Source: an uncultured Oribacterium sp. (lineage in GTDB: Bacteria; Bacillota; Clostridia; Lachnospirales; Lachnospiraceae). From it: DNA of 17,654 bases. Positions 7,718 through 15,081 of the stretch are shown piece after piece. Position numbers and translations under genes: made by a program. The DNA lies in the NCBI GenBank assembly GCA_937927445.1, contig CALAOB010000017.1:1-17654 (forward strand), read 5' to 3'. Position 1 is the stretch's first letter. Each line of letters starts with the position of its first letter. Under the pieces are notes generated by a model, which was not told where the DNA came from, searched no databases, and saw only the letters and a program-made list of their open reading frames with translations.

Positions 7718-8539
7718 ATGGCAAATCAGAATCCATTGGCATCGAATCTTACGCTCGAACAGCAGAAAAATCTGTTCGGCAATGCTTACTTAAATATGCT
7801 CTGGCACTGTCCGACCGATCAGCGCTTCCACTACTGGGTGCATCTTCCGGACTGCTACTACGATGAAGCAGAGCACGACTACTCTCTCATGGTCATCATT
7901 CACGGAACCGGCTGTGCGATCGAAGAGTATATCAAACAGGCAAAGGAGCTTGCGGACAAGTATCACATGGCGGTGCTCGCGCCGATGTTCCCGGGCGGTC
8001 TCATTCAGCGCGACGACTTCAACAGCTATAAGCTCCTCTCCTGCGACGGCATCCGCTACGATCTGATCCTCCTCGATATGATCGAGGATATGGCGAAGCG
8101 CTATCCGGGCGTGCACACCGATCAGTTCTTCATGTTCGGTCACTCCGGTGGCGGACAGTTCGTAAACCGCTTCCTCTTCGCGCACCCGGATCGTCTGAAG
8201 GCCTGCTCCATCGGTGCACCTGGCCGTCCGACCTTCCTGAATCCGGACGAGGACTACTTCTGGGGCATCCGTGATTTCAAGGATTACTTCGGTTATGATG
8301 TCGACCTCGAAGCCGTAAAGAAGGTACCCGTCCTCATCAGTGTCGGCGAGCTCGATAACAAGTTTATCGGCGACTCCCCGTACGGTGACAACCGCGTGGC
8401 CCGCATGAAGAGCCTGCAGAAGAACTTCCAGGAGCATGGCATCCATACGGAGCTGACCATCCTCCCGGGCTTCGCCCACGAAGCCGGTGAGAAGGAGCGC
8501 GTACAGGCCGCACAGAACTTCTTCATCCGGTATTTATAA
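7718..8539 (+). CDS. alpha/beta hydrolase (esterase-like)
   Basis: A 273-residue soluble alpha/beta-hydrolase without signal peptide. The oxyanion strand and turn are VIIHGTG (59-65), the nucleophile elbow is GHSGGG with Ser143, the likely acid is Asp213 in GELDN, and the likely base is His254 in GFAHE. The overall pattern resembles dienelactone-hydrolase, esterase or polyhydroxybutyrate-depolymerase-like proteins. Start: TGGAGG lies 8 nt before the ATG. It is 15 nt downstream of the 2HCT carrier and almost certainly cotranscribed. Inference: it hydrolyses an ester, lactone or acyl conjugate imported by that carrier, taking the place that the M20 peptidase has in the neighbouring block. The true substrate is unknown. 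Confidence 0.88.
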   Translation: MANQNPLASNLTLEQQKNLFGNAYLNMLWHCPTDQRFHYWVHLPDCYYDEAEHDYSLMVIIHGTGCAIEEYIKQAKELADKYHMAVLAPMFPGGLIQRDDFNSYKLLSCDGIRYDLILLDMIEDMAKRYPGVHTDQFFMFGHSGGGQFVNRFLFAHPDRLKACSIGAPGRPTFLNPDEDYFWGIRDFKDYFGYDVDLEAVKKVPVLISVGELDNKFIGDSPYGDNRVARMKSLQKNFQEHGIHTELTILPGFAHEAGEKERVQAAQNFFIRYL

Positions 8540-8577
8540 AGCAGACCACACATTACTGTTTGAATCCCCCTTTCTCC

Positions 8578-8602
8578 GTACCCTCTTTTTTAAAGAGGGT
8601 AC
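8578..8602. other. perfect hairpin between hydrolase and ROK kinase
   Basis: An 11-bp perfect stem GTACCCTCTTT/AAAGAGGGTAC with a TTT loop, about 40 nt after the hydrolase stop. No T-run follows, so as an intrinsic terminator it is weak. It may be a processing site, or may partly uncouple the kinase from the genes before it. Confidence 0.5.
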
Positions 8603-8667
8603 ATTGTGTATTCTCTGCTTTTCCTTCACGCATTCATGCTTTACAATATCTAACAGGAGGATATGAA

Positions 8668-9540
8668 ATGATGCTTTACGGTGCTTTAGAGGCCGGCGGC
8701 ACGAAGATGGTGTGTGCGCTCGGCGACGAAAACGGAACGATTCTCGCGCAGACGTCCCTCCCGACGACTACGCCGGAGGAAACGCTGTCTGCGATCATCG
8801 ACTGGTTCCGCGATAAGGGGATCTTGTCTCTCGGCGTGGCCTGCTTCGGTCCGGTCGATCTTCGCCGGAACTCGCCGACCTACGGCTATATCACGACGAC
8901 CCCGAAGCCGGGCTGGGCTCATGTTGACATCGTCGGCATACTGAAGCGCGCGCTCGGCGTGCCGGTCGGCTTCGACACCGACGTCAACGGCTCTCTCCTC
9001 GGCGAGGTCACCTACGGACAGGCGCGCGGGCTCACGGATGCCGTCTACATCACAATCGGTACCGGCGTCGGTGCCGGTGTCCTCTCCGGCGGTCATCTCG
9101 TACACGGCATGCTTCACCCGGAGTTCGGACACATCCCGATGGTAAAGCATCCAGAAGATCACTACGAAGGTCACTGTCCTTACCATGGCAGCTGCTTCGA
9201 GGGCATGGCCGCCGGCCCGGCCATCGAAGAGCGCTGGGGGCAGAAAGCCATCACCCTGAAGGATGATCCGAAGGTATGGGACATCGAAGCACACTACATC
9301 GCAGAGGCCTGCACCACCCTCATCATGACACTGAGCCCGCAGATCATCATCCTGGGCGGCGGTGTCATGCACCAGGAGCAGCTCTTCCCGCTGATCCGCG
9401 AGAAGGTCCGGACCATGGTGAACGGCTATATCCGCACCGACGAGCTCGCCGACCTCGACCACTACATCGTCCCGGCCTCCCTCCACGACGACCAGGGCAT
9501 CATGGGCGCGATCAAGCTCGCCATCGACGCAACTACTTAA
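8668..9540 (+). CDS. ROK family fructokinase-like sugar kinase
   Basis: A 290-residue ROK-family ATP-dependent hexokinase, probably a fructokinase of the ScrK/YdhR type that makes sugar 6-phosphate in the cytoplasm. The N-terminal phosphate loop EAGGTK (8-13) and the catalytic region FDTDVNG (102-108, base Asp105) are clear, as is the adenosine-side IGTGVGAGV (130-138). The zinc motif is EFGH (152-155) with CPYHGSCFEG (170-179), followed by GPAIEERWG, typical of ROK fructokinases. Start: AGGAGG at 8655-8660 is 7 nt from the ATG at 8668. The next codon is also ATG and could serve. The upstream extension from 8560 crosses a hairpin and lacks a ribosome binding site. A strong terminator follows directly. 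The functional link to the hydrolase and carrier before it is unclear. Confidence 0.93.
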   Translation: MMLYGALEAGGTKMVCALGDENGTILAQTSLPTTTPEETLSAIIDWFRDKGILSLGVACFGPVDLRRNSPTYGYITTTPKPGWAHVDIVGILKRALGVPVGFDTDVNGSLLGEVTYGQARGLTDAVYITIGTGVGAGVLSGGHLVHGMLHPEFGHIPMVKHPEDHYEGHCPYHGSCFEGMAAGPAIEERWGQKAITLKDDPKVWDIEAHYIAEACTTLIMTLSPQIIILGGGVMHQEQLFPLIREKVRTMVNGYIRTDELADLDHYIVPASLHDDQGIMGAIKLAIDATT

Positions 9541-9541
9541 G

Positions 9542-9581
9542 AAAAAACGGACCCGGTTCTATAGAACCAGGTCCGTTTTTT
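9542..9581. terminator. bidirectional terminator between ROK kinase and CLC operon
   Basis: AAAAAACGGACC/GGTCCGTTTTTT, with an inner GGTTC/GAACC stem and a short loop. It serves the ROK gene on the plus strand. On the minus strand it begins at the stop codon of the small ORF ending at 9581. Confidence 0.93.
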
Positions 9582-9730
9582 CAGTCCAGCTCGAAGCGCT
9601 TGATCACGGCGTCCACGAGGTAATCGGCGGGGCCGTACAGACAGAGCTCCGAGTACCGGCATAAGAGCCTTTCGTCAAACTGTCCCCGTCGGGTCAGTGT
9701 GTATTCGCGTCGATCTCCGCCGGATCCCAC
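9581..9730 (-). CDS. putative small protein (49 aa) overlapping the 3' end of the CLC gene
   Basis: A frame of 49 codons starts at GTG (9730-9728), overlaps the last 37 nt of the CLC gene in another frame, and stops at TGA (9583-9581), right at the terminator. The product starts MGSGGDRREYTLTRRGQFDE, continues through a cysteine/tyrosine-containing stretch, and ends in an amphipathic segment ADYLVDAVIKRFELD. Its composition looks protein-like rather than random: balanced charged and hydrophobic residues, no long Arg/Ser/Pro runs. A stop abutting the terminator is typical of a genuine last gene in an operon. Against it: no clear ribosome binding site precedes the GTG, so it would need translational coupling to CLC. 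Alternatively it is a C-terminal extension reached by a frameshift, but I see no slippery heptamer. No family recognised. Confidence 0.5.
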   Translation of the reverse strand: MGSGGDRREYTLTRRGQFDERLLCRYSELCLYGPADYLVDAVIKRFELD

Positions 9731-10962
9731 TTACTGAAGCGGATCTTCTGCGCGCCGTAGATACCATAGTTTCCAGAGAACAGATAGGTGATCGCGATTG
9801 CGAGGATAAAATACGACGATGCGTCGAAGCCGAACATCTCAAACGCGATGAGCAGCGAGGCAAGCGGACAGTTCGTCACGCCGCAGAAGACGCAGGCCAT
9901 GCCGATCGCGGAGCAGAGCGCCGGGTCCATGCCGGTGAAGCTGCCGACCACGTGTCCGAAGGTCGCGCCGATGAAGAGCGACGGCACGATCTCGCCGCCC
10001 TGGAAGCCACCGCCGAGGGTCACCGAGGTGAACAGAATCTTCAGCAGGAAGGCATAGAACGCGAGCTTGAACGTCGGATTCTCGATGCAGCTCGCGATGA
10101 TATTCGAGCCGGTACCGTTGTAGGTCTGGTCGCCCACGAGCAGCGTCAGCACGACGATGATCACGCCGGACACCGCCACGCGGATGTAGTCGTTCGGAAA
10201 GTACTTCTGCAGCAGCTTCTTACTGCTGTGCATTGAGGTCGCAAAGAGGATCGACACCAGCGCACACGCCCACGCGAAGAGCATCGTGCAGACGGCATCG
10301 CGCACATGGAAGGCCGGCACGGCCGCAAGCAGCATCGCCTCGCTCCCCGGGTTGATCGCCTGCGCCACGAAGTGTGCGGTCAATGCAGACACCGCGCACG
10401 GTACGAGCGAGGAGTAATACATGACGCCGACGGTACTGATCTCCATCGAAAGCACCGTCGCGGCCAGCGGCGTTCCAAACAGTGCCGAAAAGGCCGCACT
10501 CATGCCGCACATGATGGTCCGGCGGCGCTCCTCCTTCCGGAAGTGCAGCAGCTGCCCGAGCCCATGACCGAGCGAACCGCCGACCTGCAGCGCAGCGCCC
10601 TCTCGTCCGGCCGAACCGCCGAAGAGATGCGTCAGCACCGTCGACACGATGATGAGCGGCGCCATCTTCACCGGCACCCGCTCACTCTCGCGAATCGCCT
10701 CCAGCACGAGGTTCGTCCCCCGTGGCTTCCGCGCACCGAGCCGATGATAGAACCAGACGATGAAAAGACCCGCGAGCGGCAGTAAAAACACGATCCAGGT
10801 ATGCGCCAGACGGAAGCCCGTCGCCAGCACGATGGCCTTCGCGAACAGCGCCGACACACCCCCGACGAGGATGCCCGTCAGCACACCGAAACCGATCCAC
10901 TTGAGCCCCACCATCAGCTTGTATGGCAGCGTCTTCCAGTACGCCACATAATTTGTTCCCAT
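9694..10962 (-). CDS. CLC family anion/proton antiporter, CLC-F (fluoride)-like
   Basis: A 422-residue CLC transporter with about ten or more hydrophobic helices. GREGA at 119-123 supplies the gating glutamate (Glu121). The other two CLC signatures deviate from chloride types. In place of GSGIP there is RGTNLVLEAI (81-90). In place of GxFxP there is GGGFQGGEIVP (317-327), a form I associate with the CLC-F fluoride/H+ exchangers (EriC-F). The end is GNYGIYGAQK. No CBS domains; the length fits the CLC-F branch. Start: a G-rich ribosome binding site (GGGGGGAG) lies just before the ATG. It is 21 nt downstream of the metallo-beta-lactamase-fold gene and cotranscribed with it. I could not find a fluoride (crcB-type) riboswitch in the leader of this operon. 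A general chloride role remains possible. Confidence 0.88.
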   Translation of the reverse strand: MGTNYVAYWKTLPYKLMVGLKWIGFGVLTGILVGGVSALFAKAIVLATGFRLAHTWIVFLLPLAGLFIVWFYHRLGARKPRGTNLVLEAIRESERVPVKMAPLIIVSTVLTHLFGGSAGREGAALQVGGSLGHGLGQLLHFRKEERRRTIMCGMSAAFSALFGTPLAATVLSMEISTVGVMYYSSLVPCAVSALTAHFVAQAINPGSEAMLLAAVPAFHVRDAVCTMLFAWACALVSILFATSMHSSKKLLQKYFPNDYIRVAVSGVIIVVLTLLVGDQTYNGTGSNIIASCIENPTFKLAFYAFLLKILFTSVTLGGGFQGGEIVPSLFIGATFGHVVGSFTGMDPALCSAIGMACVFCGVTNCPLASLLIAFEMFGFDASSYFILAIAITYLFSGNYGIYGAQKIRFSKWDPAEIDANTH

Positions 10963-10983
10963 AACTCTCCCCCCAAAATAACC

Positions 10984-11802
10984 TTACAGCTCGACGCTCT
11001 CGAGATCATCCGGCACCACGACATGACCGGTGTACGAAGCCTGCGCCTCTGCCATATAAAGCTCCTTCCGACGCGCGATGTTCTTGTCCTCCGTATGATA
11101 GAGAAGAAGATTCGGCACCTGCAGACTCTCCGCCAGCTCCGCCGCATCCTTCACCGTGGAGTGATGCTTCTCGTACGGATGGAAGCTGTCCCGCTCCTCA
11201 TAGAGACAGAACGCCTCGTGAAGCAGCCAGTCGGCCCCCTTCGCGTACTTCTCCTCGAACTCCGCATTGTACGGCTCATCACCACAGCAGCAGATCTTCC
11301 GACCATCGCTCATCTCATAGAGATAGCCGAACTGCTTCGCCTTCGTCGAGCCGATATCGAAGAAGGTCACCTTGTGTCCATTGATCACACGGGTCTCGCC
11401 ATCCTCGACCGGGATCAGGTGCAGGCGGTCGCCGATGAACTTCACCTGACCAGGCTGCAGCAGCTTCCGGGAGATATCATCGAGCAGCTCGATGACTTCC
11501 TTGTGGCCATAGATATTGGCCTCCCCCTCGTACTTCCCGGACTTCATGTTCTGCGTGATGAGACGCACCATCCAGATCATCCCCGTGAAGTGGTCGATAT
11601 GCTTGTGGGTCAGGAAGATCTCCCGCATATCCATCCAGTTCAGTCCCGCATACTTCAGCTGATGCACGATCTGTCCGCCGCCACCGGCGTCCACCATGAA
11701 GTACTTCTCAGTCCCCTGCTTCTCCTCATCCGTCAGCACATAGCAGGTATTGTACACCTCCGACACGAGCGCATTGCCCGTACCAAGCATCGTAATCTTC
11801 AT
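10984..11802 (-). CDS. RNase Z-like metallo-beta-lactamase-fold hydrolase
   Basis: A 272-residue MBL-fold protein. The zinc motif is LTHKHIDHFTG (His66, His68, Asp70, His71), with Asp175 in CCCGDE as bridging ligand and His236 in LLLYHTED as final ligand. HEAF (195-198) and KHHST (212-216) match positions used by the RNase Z/ElaC branch. The flexible tRNA-binding exosite arm of true RNase Z seems to be missing, so this may be an RNase Z-like hydrolase of other substrate rather than the tRNA 3' processing enzyme. CysCysCys at 171-173 beside the metal-binding Asp is unusual. Start: AGAGGAGA is 7 nt from the ATG. It is the first gene of the operon with the CLC antiporter and is divergent from the radical SAM gene. 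Confidence 0.85.
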   Translation of the reverse strand: MKITMLGTGNALVSEVYNTCYVLTDEEKQGTEKYFMVDAGGGGQIVHQLKYAGLNWMDMREIFLTHKHIDHFTGMIWMVRLITQNMKSGKYEGEANIYGHKEVIELLDDISRKLLQPGQVKFIGDRLHLIPVEDGETRVINGHKVTFFDIGSTKAKQFGYLYEMSDGRKICCCGDEPYNAEFEEKYAKGADWLLHEAFCLYEERDSFHPYEKHHSTVKDAAELAESLQVPNLLLYHTEDKNIARRKELYMAEAQASYTGHVVVPDDLESVEL

Positions 11803-11861
11803 ATTGAAATCTCCTCTTAGAATTATTTTCAGGCTCTATATTACAACGTTTTTTCACACGA

Positions 11862-11893
11862 GAAAACCCCGAGGTTTCATCCCCGGGGTTTTC
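11862..11893. promoter_or_regulatory. GC-rich leader hairpin upstream of the MBL-CLC operon
   Basis: GAAAACCCCGAGG and CCCCGGGGTTTTC form a 13-position stem with one mismatch and a 6-nt loop, 60 nt upstream of the MBL start codon. Read on the minus strand, the leader holds two copies of CGGGGATGA followed by a third CTCGGGG. Alternative pairings with these repeats are possible, so a switch or attenuator is conceivable. It matches no riboswitch I recognise. Confidence 0.4.
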
Positions 11894-12060
11894 AAAGTCT
11901 CATCCCCGAGCGTTTTAACCCCTGGGTTTCTGAGAATCCTCAGATTTAATACAAACGTAGTGATTTCAAATAATCCACATTACCGATTCTGGATGTCCGT
12001 CTATCAACATTCATACGACCATTTCTGGAATCCGTCCATCTGTCTCCCTCTGCAATGCTG

Positions 12061-12078
12061 TGCTATACTACGCCTATG
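12061..12078 (+). promoter_or_regulatory. extended -10 promoter placed for leaderless transcription
   Basis: TGcTATACT (12061-12069) is followed by six bases and then the ATG at 12076. The predicted transcription start is therefore the A of the start codon. The -35 is weak (CTGTCT with an 18-nt spacer). Confidence 0.5.
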
Positions 12079-12981
12079 AAAATATATATGCTATCTGATT
12101 ATCTAAAAGAACATTACGGCACGAAGGTTTACAAGCTCTCGCTGCAGTCCGGCTGCTCCTGCCCGAACCGGGACGGCACCCTTTCCTATGGCGGCTGCAT
12201 CTTCTGCTCGGAGGGTGGCTCCGGCGATTTCGCAGCGCCGCTGCTTCCGCTGAAGGAGCAGCTCCGGCTCGCGAAGGCACGTGTCGAGGCAAAGCTCCCG
12301 AAGAACCGCGCCGCCGGGGAGCAGAAGTACATCGCGTACTTCCAGTCCTATACGAACACCTACGGCCCGGTTGATCGTCTCGAAGCCCTCTATCGAGAGG
12401 CACTCGCACAGCCGGAAATCGTCGCCCTTTCCCTCGGTACCCGTCCCGATTGTCTCCCGGACGAGATGCTCGCGATGCTTCGCCGGCTCCGAGAGGAATC
12501 CGGCAAGGACATCTGGATCGAGCTCGGACTCCAGTCGATCCATGAAACGACAGTGGAACGCATCCACCGCGGCTATCCGCTCGCCGTCTTCGACGACGCC
12601 TACCGCCGCCTGAAGGCAGCTGACTTCACCGTCATCGTACACGTCATCCTCGGCTTCCCATGGGAAACGGAAGACGACATGCTCGCGACCATCCGCTACC
12701 TGAGCGCACTCAAGCCCACACTCGACGGCATCAAGCTCCAGCTCCTCCATGTCCTCCGCGGCACCGAACTCGGACGCATGTATGAAGCAGAGCCCTTCCG
12801 CACCCTGACCCTCGACGAATACTGCACCCTAGTCGTAAAGTGTCTGAAGCTTCTCCCACCCGACACCGTGATTCACCGCATAACCGGCGACGGACCAAAG
12901 CGACTGCTCCTCGCACCGCTCTGGTCCGCCGATAAAAAACTGGTTCTGAACACACTGAATCGTTCTATACGAGAAGCCTGA
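12076..12981 (+). CDS. radical SAM protein, YhcC/TIGR01212 type
   Basis: A 301-residue radical SAM enzyme of the YhcC family, whose role is not well established. The [4Fe-4S] region is CSCPNRDGTLSYGGCIFC (residues 27-44), the family-specific form in which the CPNRDG block precedes GGCxFC; Cys29, Cys41 and Cys44 are the likely cluster ligands. FQSYTNTY (89-96), LSLGTRPDCL (119-128), ELGLQS (149-154) and HVILGFPWET (189-198) are the usual conserved segments of the barrel. Start: the ATG at 12076 gives the standard N-terminus MKIYMLSDYLKEHYG. No ribosome binding site is present, and an extended -10 box lies directly upstream, so the mRNA is probably leaderless. Hairpin element B begins 11 nt after its stop codon. 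Confidence 0.92.
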   Translation: MKIYMLSDYLKEHYGTKVYKLSLQSGCSCPNRDGTLSYGGCIFCSEGGSGDFAAPLLPLKEQLRLAKARVEAKLPKNRAAGEQKYIAYFQSYTNTYGPVDRLEALYREALAQPEIVALSLGTRPDCLPDEMLAMLRRLREESGKDIWIELGLQSIHETTVERIHRGYPLAVFDDAYRRLKAADFTVIVHVILGFPWETEDDMLATIRYLSALKPTLDGIKLQLLHVLRGTELGRMYEAEPFRTLTLDEYCTLVVKCLKLLPPDTVIHRITGDGPKRLLLAPLWSADKKLVLNTLNRSIREA

Positions 12982-12992
12982 AAGTAAAGTAA

Positions 12993-13213
12993 TCCCGGAG
13001 AGCCTGCACCAGAAGTCATACGGAGAGACCGTGTGAAATCAAGCCAGGTTCCCTTAGCGGCACTTGGTGTTATCTCTCCTTGGAACCCTCTGTCAACGCT
13101 GAGTTTTCATCAGGAAAACTCAGCGATTGCAGAGGGCCTAGTGCCACTTAGGGTCCCTGGCTTAGATTGAACCGGTCTCGGAGTACTGTACTTCTGGTGC
13201 AGACTCTCCGGGA
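12993..13213. repeat. giant-hairpin dispersed element, copy B (221 bp)
   Basis: Its ends pair over 24 positions with one mismatch (TCCCGGAGAG-C/T-CTGCACCAGAAGT). Inward follow the conserved loop CGGAGA opposite CTCGGAGTAC and a middle stem 13041-13067/13137-13163 with U.U at 13055/13149 and 13065/13139. An 18-nt left-side bulge occupies 13068-13085, then come CCCTCTG/CAGAGGG and the same apical stem-loop as copy A. It fills nearly the whole gap between two convergent genes, leaving 11 nt on the radical SAM side and 10 nt on the dehydrogenase side. No T-run adjoins either end, so it is not an ordinary terminator, though its position is terminator-like. Confidence 0.88.
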
Positions 13214-13223
13214 TGTTGCACGG

Positions 13224-14126
13224 TCACACCTCCAACACACTTCGGATATTATCCAGTACCTTCCGGCTCAGCAGCTCGTAGGCCTGGCAGGTCATACCGG
13301 CGCTGGCGTTCATGCAGTACACGTTCGGGTACGCCATCACCTCATCCGCGATCTCACCGATCGCCCCCTTCGTATCACAGCAGAAGATGTTCTCCGGATT
13401 CTCCAGCCACTTCCGGAGCGGCTCCATATCCGCCGCCGGTCCGATCGAAGTGTTGAACATGATTTTGCCGTTACCGAGCGCCTCGAACTCATCCTCATGC
13501 AGCAGGATGACGTTCTTATTGAGCGCCGTGATGATGACATCCGACTCCGAAAGCAGCGTCCGGAGATCCTTGAAGTGGTAGCCCTGTGCGGTCCGCTCCG
13601 GCTTCTCAGCGCGTGCAAAATACGAGATATCCGCGCCCAGGAAATGCAGCGCATCCGCCGTCATACCGCCGGAGGTGCCGAGGCCGACGAAGCCGACCTT
13701 CAGTCCGGTGATCTCCATCGGTGCTGACTTCCACATCCGGCCCTCGTAGCCGTGCAGCAGCTTCACGAGCTGGTAGATCACGTACTCCACGACGCCGTGA
13801 TCACCATAGTCGCGGATGCCCTTCACCTCGATCCCATGAGCACGTGCGTACGGGATGTCAACATTGGCACTCTCCTCGCTGTAGAGACTGCAGCACATGC
13901 CGACATAGCGCAGGTTCGGCGCCTGCGTCATCACATCGGCCTCGAGCCGTGAGTTCGCGGACAGCAGCACCGCGTCCGCATCCCCGATCTGCGCAACGAT
14001 CTCCTCGTCATTCTCCGGAATATCCTGCGCGAGTTCGATGCTTTCAGCGTAGTTCTGCAGCTCGCGGATACCCGTCTCCGTCAGCGCCACCTTATCGATC
14101 GATACAAGTTTTCTAAATTTCTTCAT
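13224..14126 (-). CDS. D-2-hydroxyacid dehydrogenase-fold protein with degenerate active site
   Basis: A 300-residue protein with the fold of D-isomer-specific 2-hydroxyacid dehydrogenases: a split N-terminal substrate domain and a central NAD-binding domain with VGFVGLGTSGGMTADAL (144-160). The segment NTARG, which carries the catalytic Arg in the family, reads NTSIG here (225-229). The TPH segment with the catalytic His reads MNA (272-274). DTKGAIGE (251-258) stands in the Glu region. The NAD site is intact but the usual Arg and His are absent, so ordinary hydroxyacid chemistry is doubtful. Start: AGGGAG is 6 nt from the ATG. It lies 120 nt downstream of the aspartate-dehydrogenase-like gene on the same strand, and the two are probably cotranscribed. 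Hairpin element B begins 10 nt after the stop. Confidence 0.85.
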   Translation of the reverse strand: MKKFRKLVSIDKVALTETGIRELQNYAESIELAQDIPENDEEIVAQIGDADAVLLSANSRLEADVMTQAPNLRYVGMCCSLYSEESANVDIPYARAHGIEVKGIRDYGDHGVVEYVIYQLVKLLHGYEGRMWKSAPMEITGLKVGFVGLGTSGGMTADALHFLGADISYFARAEKPERTAQGYHFKDLRTLLSESDVIITALNKNVILLHEDEFEALGNGKIMFNTSIGPAADMEPLRKWLENPENIFCCDTKGAIGEIADEVMAYPNVYCMNASAGMTCQAYELLSRKVLDNIRSVLEV

Positions 14127-14246
14127 AGCTTACTCCCTAATGAAAGCGCGATGGCCTTCGATCAAATCACGACACCAGATCGTCCGACGTCCCCGGCGCA
14201 TATCCTGCAGGGCAATGCTCCGGGCGCGCACGCTGGACCTCCGCGA

Positions 14247-15041
14247 TCAGAAGAACGAAACCGGACTGCTGAGGTTCCGCAGCAGCGCCACGATGGACCA
14301 GCCGGCGATGGCCGAGGTGCTGGAATAGATATCCACGATGGCCTTCAGGCCCTCGGTCTCCACGGTGATCTTATGGTCATCGCCGATGAATTCCGGCACA
14401 GAAGTGATCCGTGCGGTCGCCTTCTCCGGTCCGATGGTCGCGAGGGACTGCGCGACGGCAACATTGACCTTCGTCGGAAGCAGCGCGATCGCATCCTGGC
14501 AGGTACCGTAAAACGCCTCGACCTCCTCGGTGCCGGCCATTTCATCCTTGTACACCGGCGTATTCCGGAGGGACTTCGGCCCCTTGCGGGTCTCGATGCC
14601 GGCCTTAATTTCCATGTCGCCGGCCTCTGCCATCAGCGCGATGGTCTGCAGCACATCGAAGCCACCGACTGCACCGTGCGGGATGTAGATGTGTACGCCA
14701 TGCGCACGTGCAGCCTCCTGTGCCTTCTGATAGAACGCGGCATCTGCAAATGCACCGATCGAAAGAGGGATGAAATCCGCCCCGTGCTCGAGCGTCGGAA
14801 TGCAGGCCTCACGAACCATCGCCACCGACGCAGTCTCGATGACCATATCCGGGTTCAGCGCCAGCAGCTCGTCCAGCGTCTCCACCGCTTCCCCACCGAG
14901 ACCCTCGCAGAGCTTCTCCGCCGAGGCCTTCTGGTGGCTCATCGCACCCGCAAGCGCATAATCTGCGAGCAGTCCCTTCTTCATCGCGTCTGCGATGATG
15001 TTTCCGAGGAAACCACAACCGATAATCGCAATCTTCTTCAT
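14247..15041 (-). CDS. L-aspartate dehydrogenase-like oxidoreductase
   Basis: A 264-residue NAD(P)-dependent oxidoreductase of the aspartate dehydrogenase (NadX-like) family. The N-terminal Rossmann motif is IIGCGFLGN (6-14). The C-terminal catalytic domain has HGAVGGFDVLQ (122-132, equivalent to the family's SGAxxGLDAL), LLPTKVNVAVAQSLATIGPEKATARI (two consecutive blocks near 187-212), and DDHKITVE (221-228) with the probable catalytic His223. Family members interconvert L-aspartate and iminoaspartate/oxaloacetate; some feed NAD synthesis. No nadA or nadC lies nearby, so a different amino acid or a catabolic role is possible. Start: AAAGGAG precedes the ATG by 6 nt, and a TATAAT-like sequence lies just beyond it, directly next to hairpin element C. 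First gene of a probable two-gene unit. Confidence 0.87.
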   Translation of the reverse strand: MKKIAIIGCGFLGNIIADAMKKGLLADYALAGAMSHQKASAEKLCEGLGGEAVETLDELLALNPDMVIETASVAMVREACIPTLEHGADFIPLSIGAFADAAFYQKAQEAARAHGVHIYIPHGAVGGFDVLQTIALMAEAGDMEIKAGIETRKGPKSLRNTPVYKDEMAGTEEVEAFYGTCQDAIALLPTKVNVAVAQSLATIGPEKATARITSVPEFIGDDHKITVETEGLKAIVDIYSSTSAIAGWSIVALLRNLSSPVSFF

Positions 15042-15081
15042 TGTAAAACTCCTTTAATTATATATTACAGTTCCGGTATGG

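Noticed and set aside
10801..11820. 339-codon plus-strand frame opposite the CLC and MBL genes
   Set aside because: It spans two well-supported minus-strand genes and their gap, its composition is skewed to Leu/Arg/His, and it has no family features.
14127..14246. The frame of the aspartate-dehydrogenase-like gene stays open for about 39 codons after its TGA, suggesting readthrough or a lost extension
   Set aside because: The extension is Arg-rich without protein-like pattern, the gene's C-terminus is normal for its family, and GC-rich DNA often has no stops over this length.
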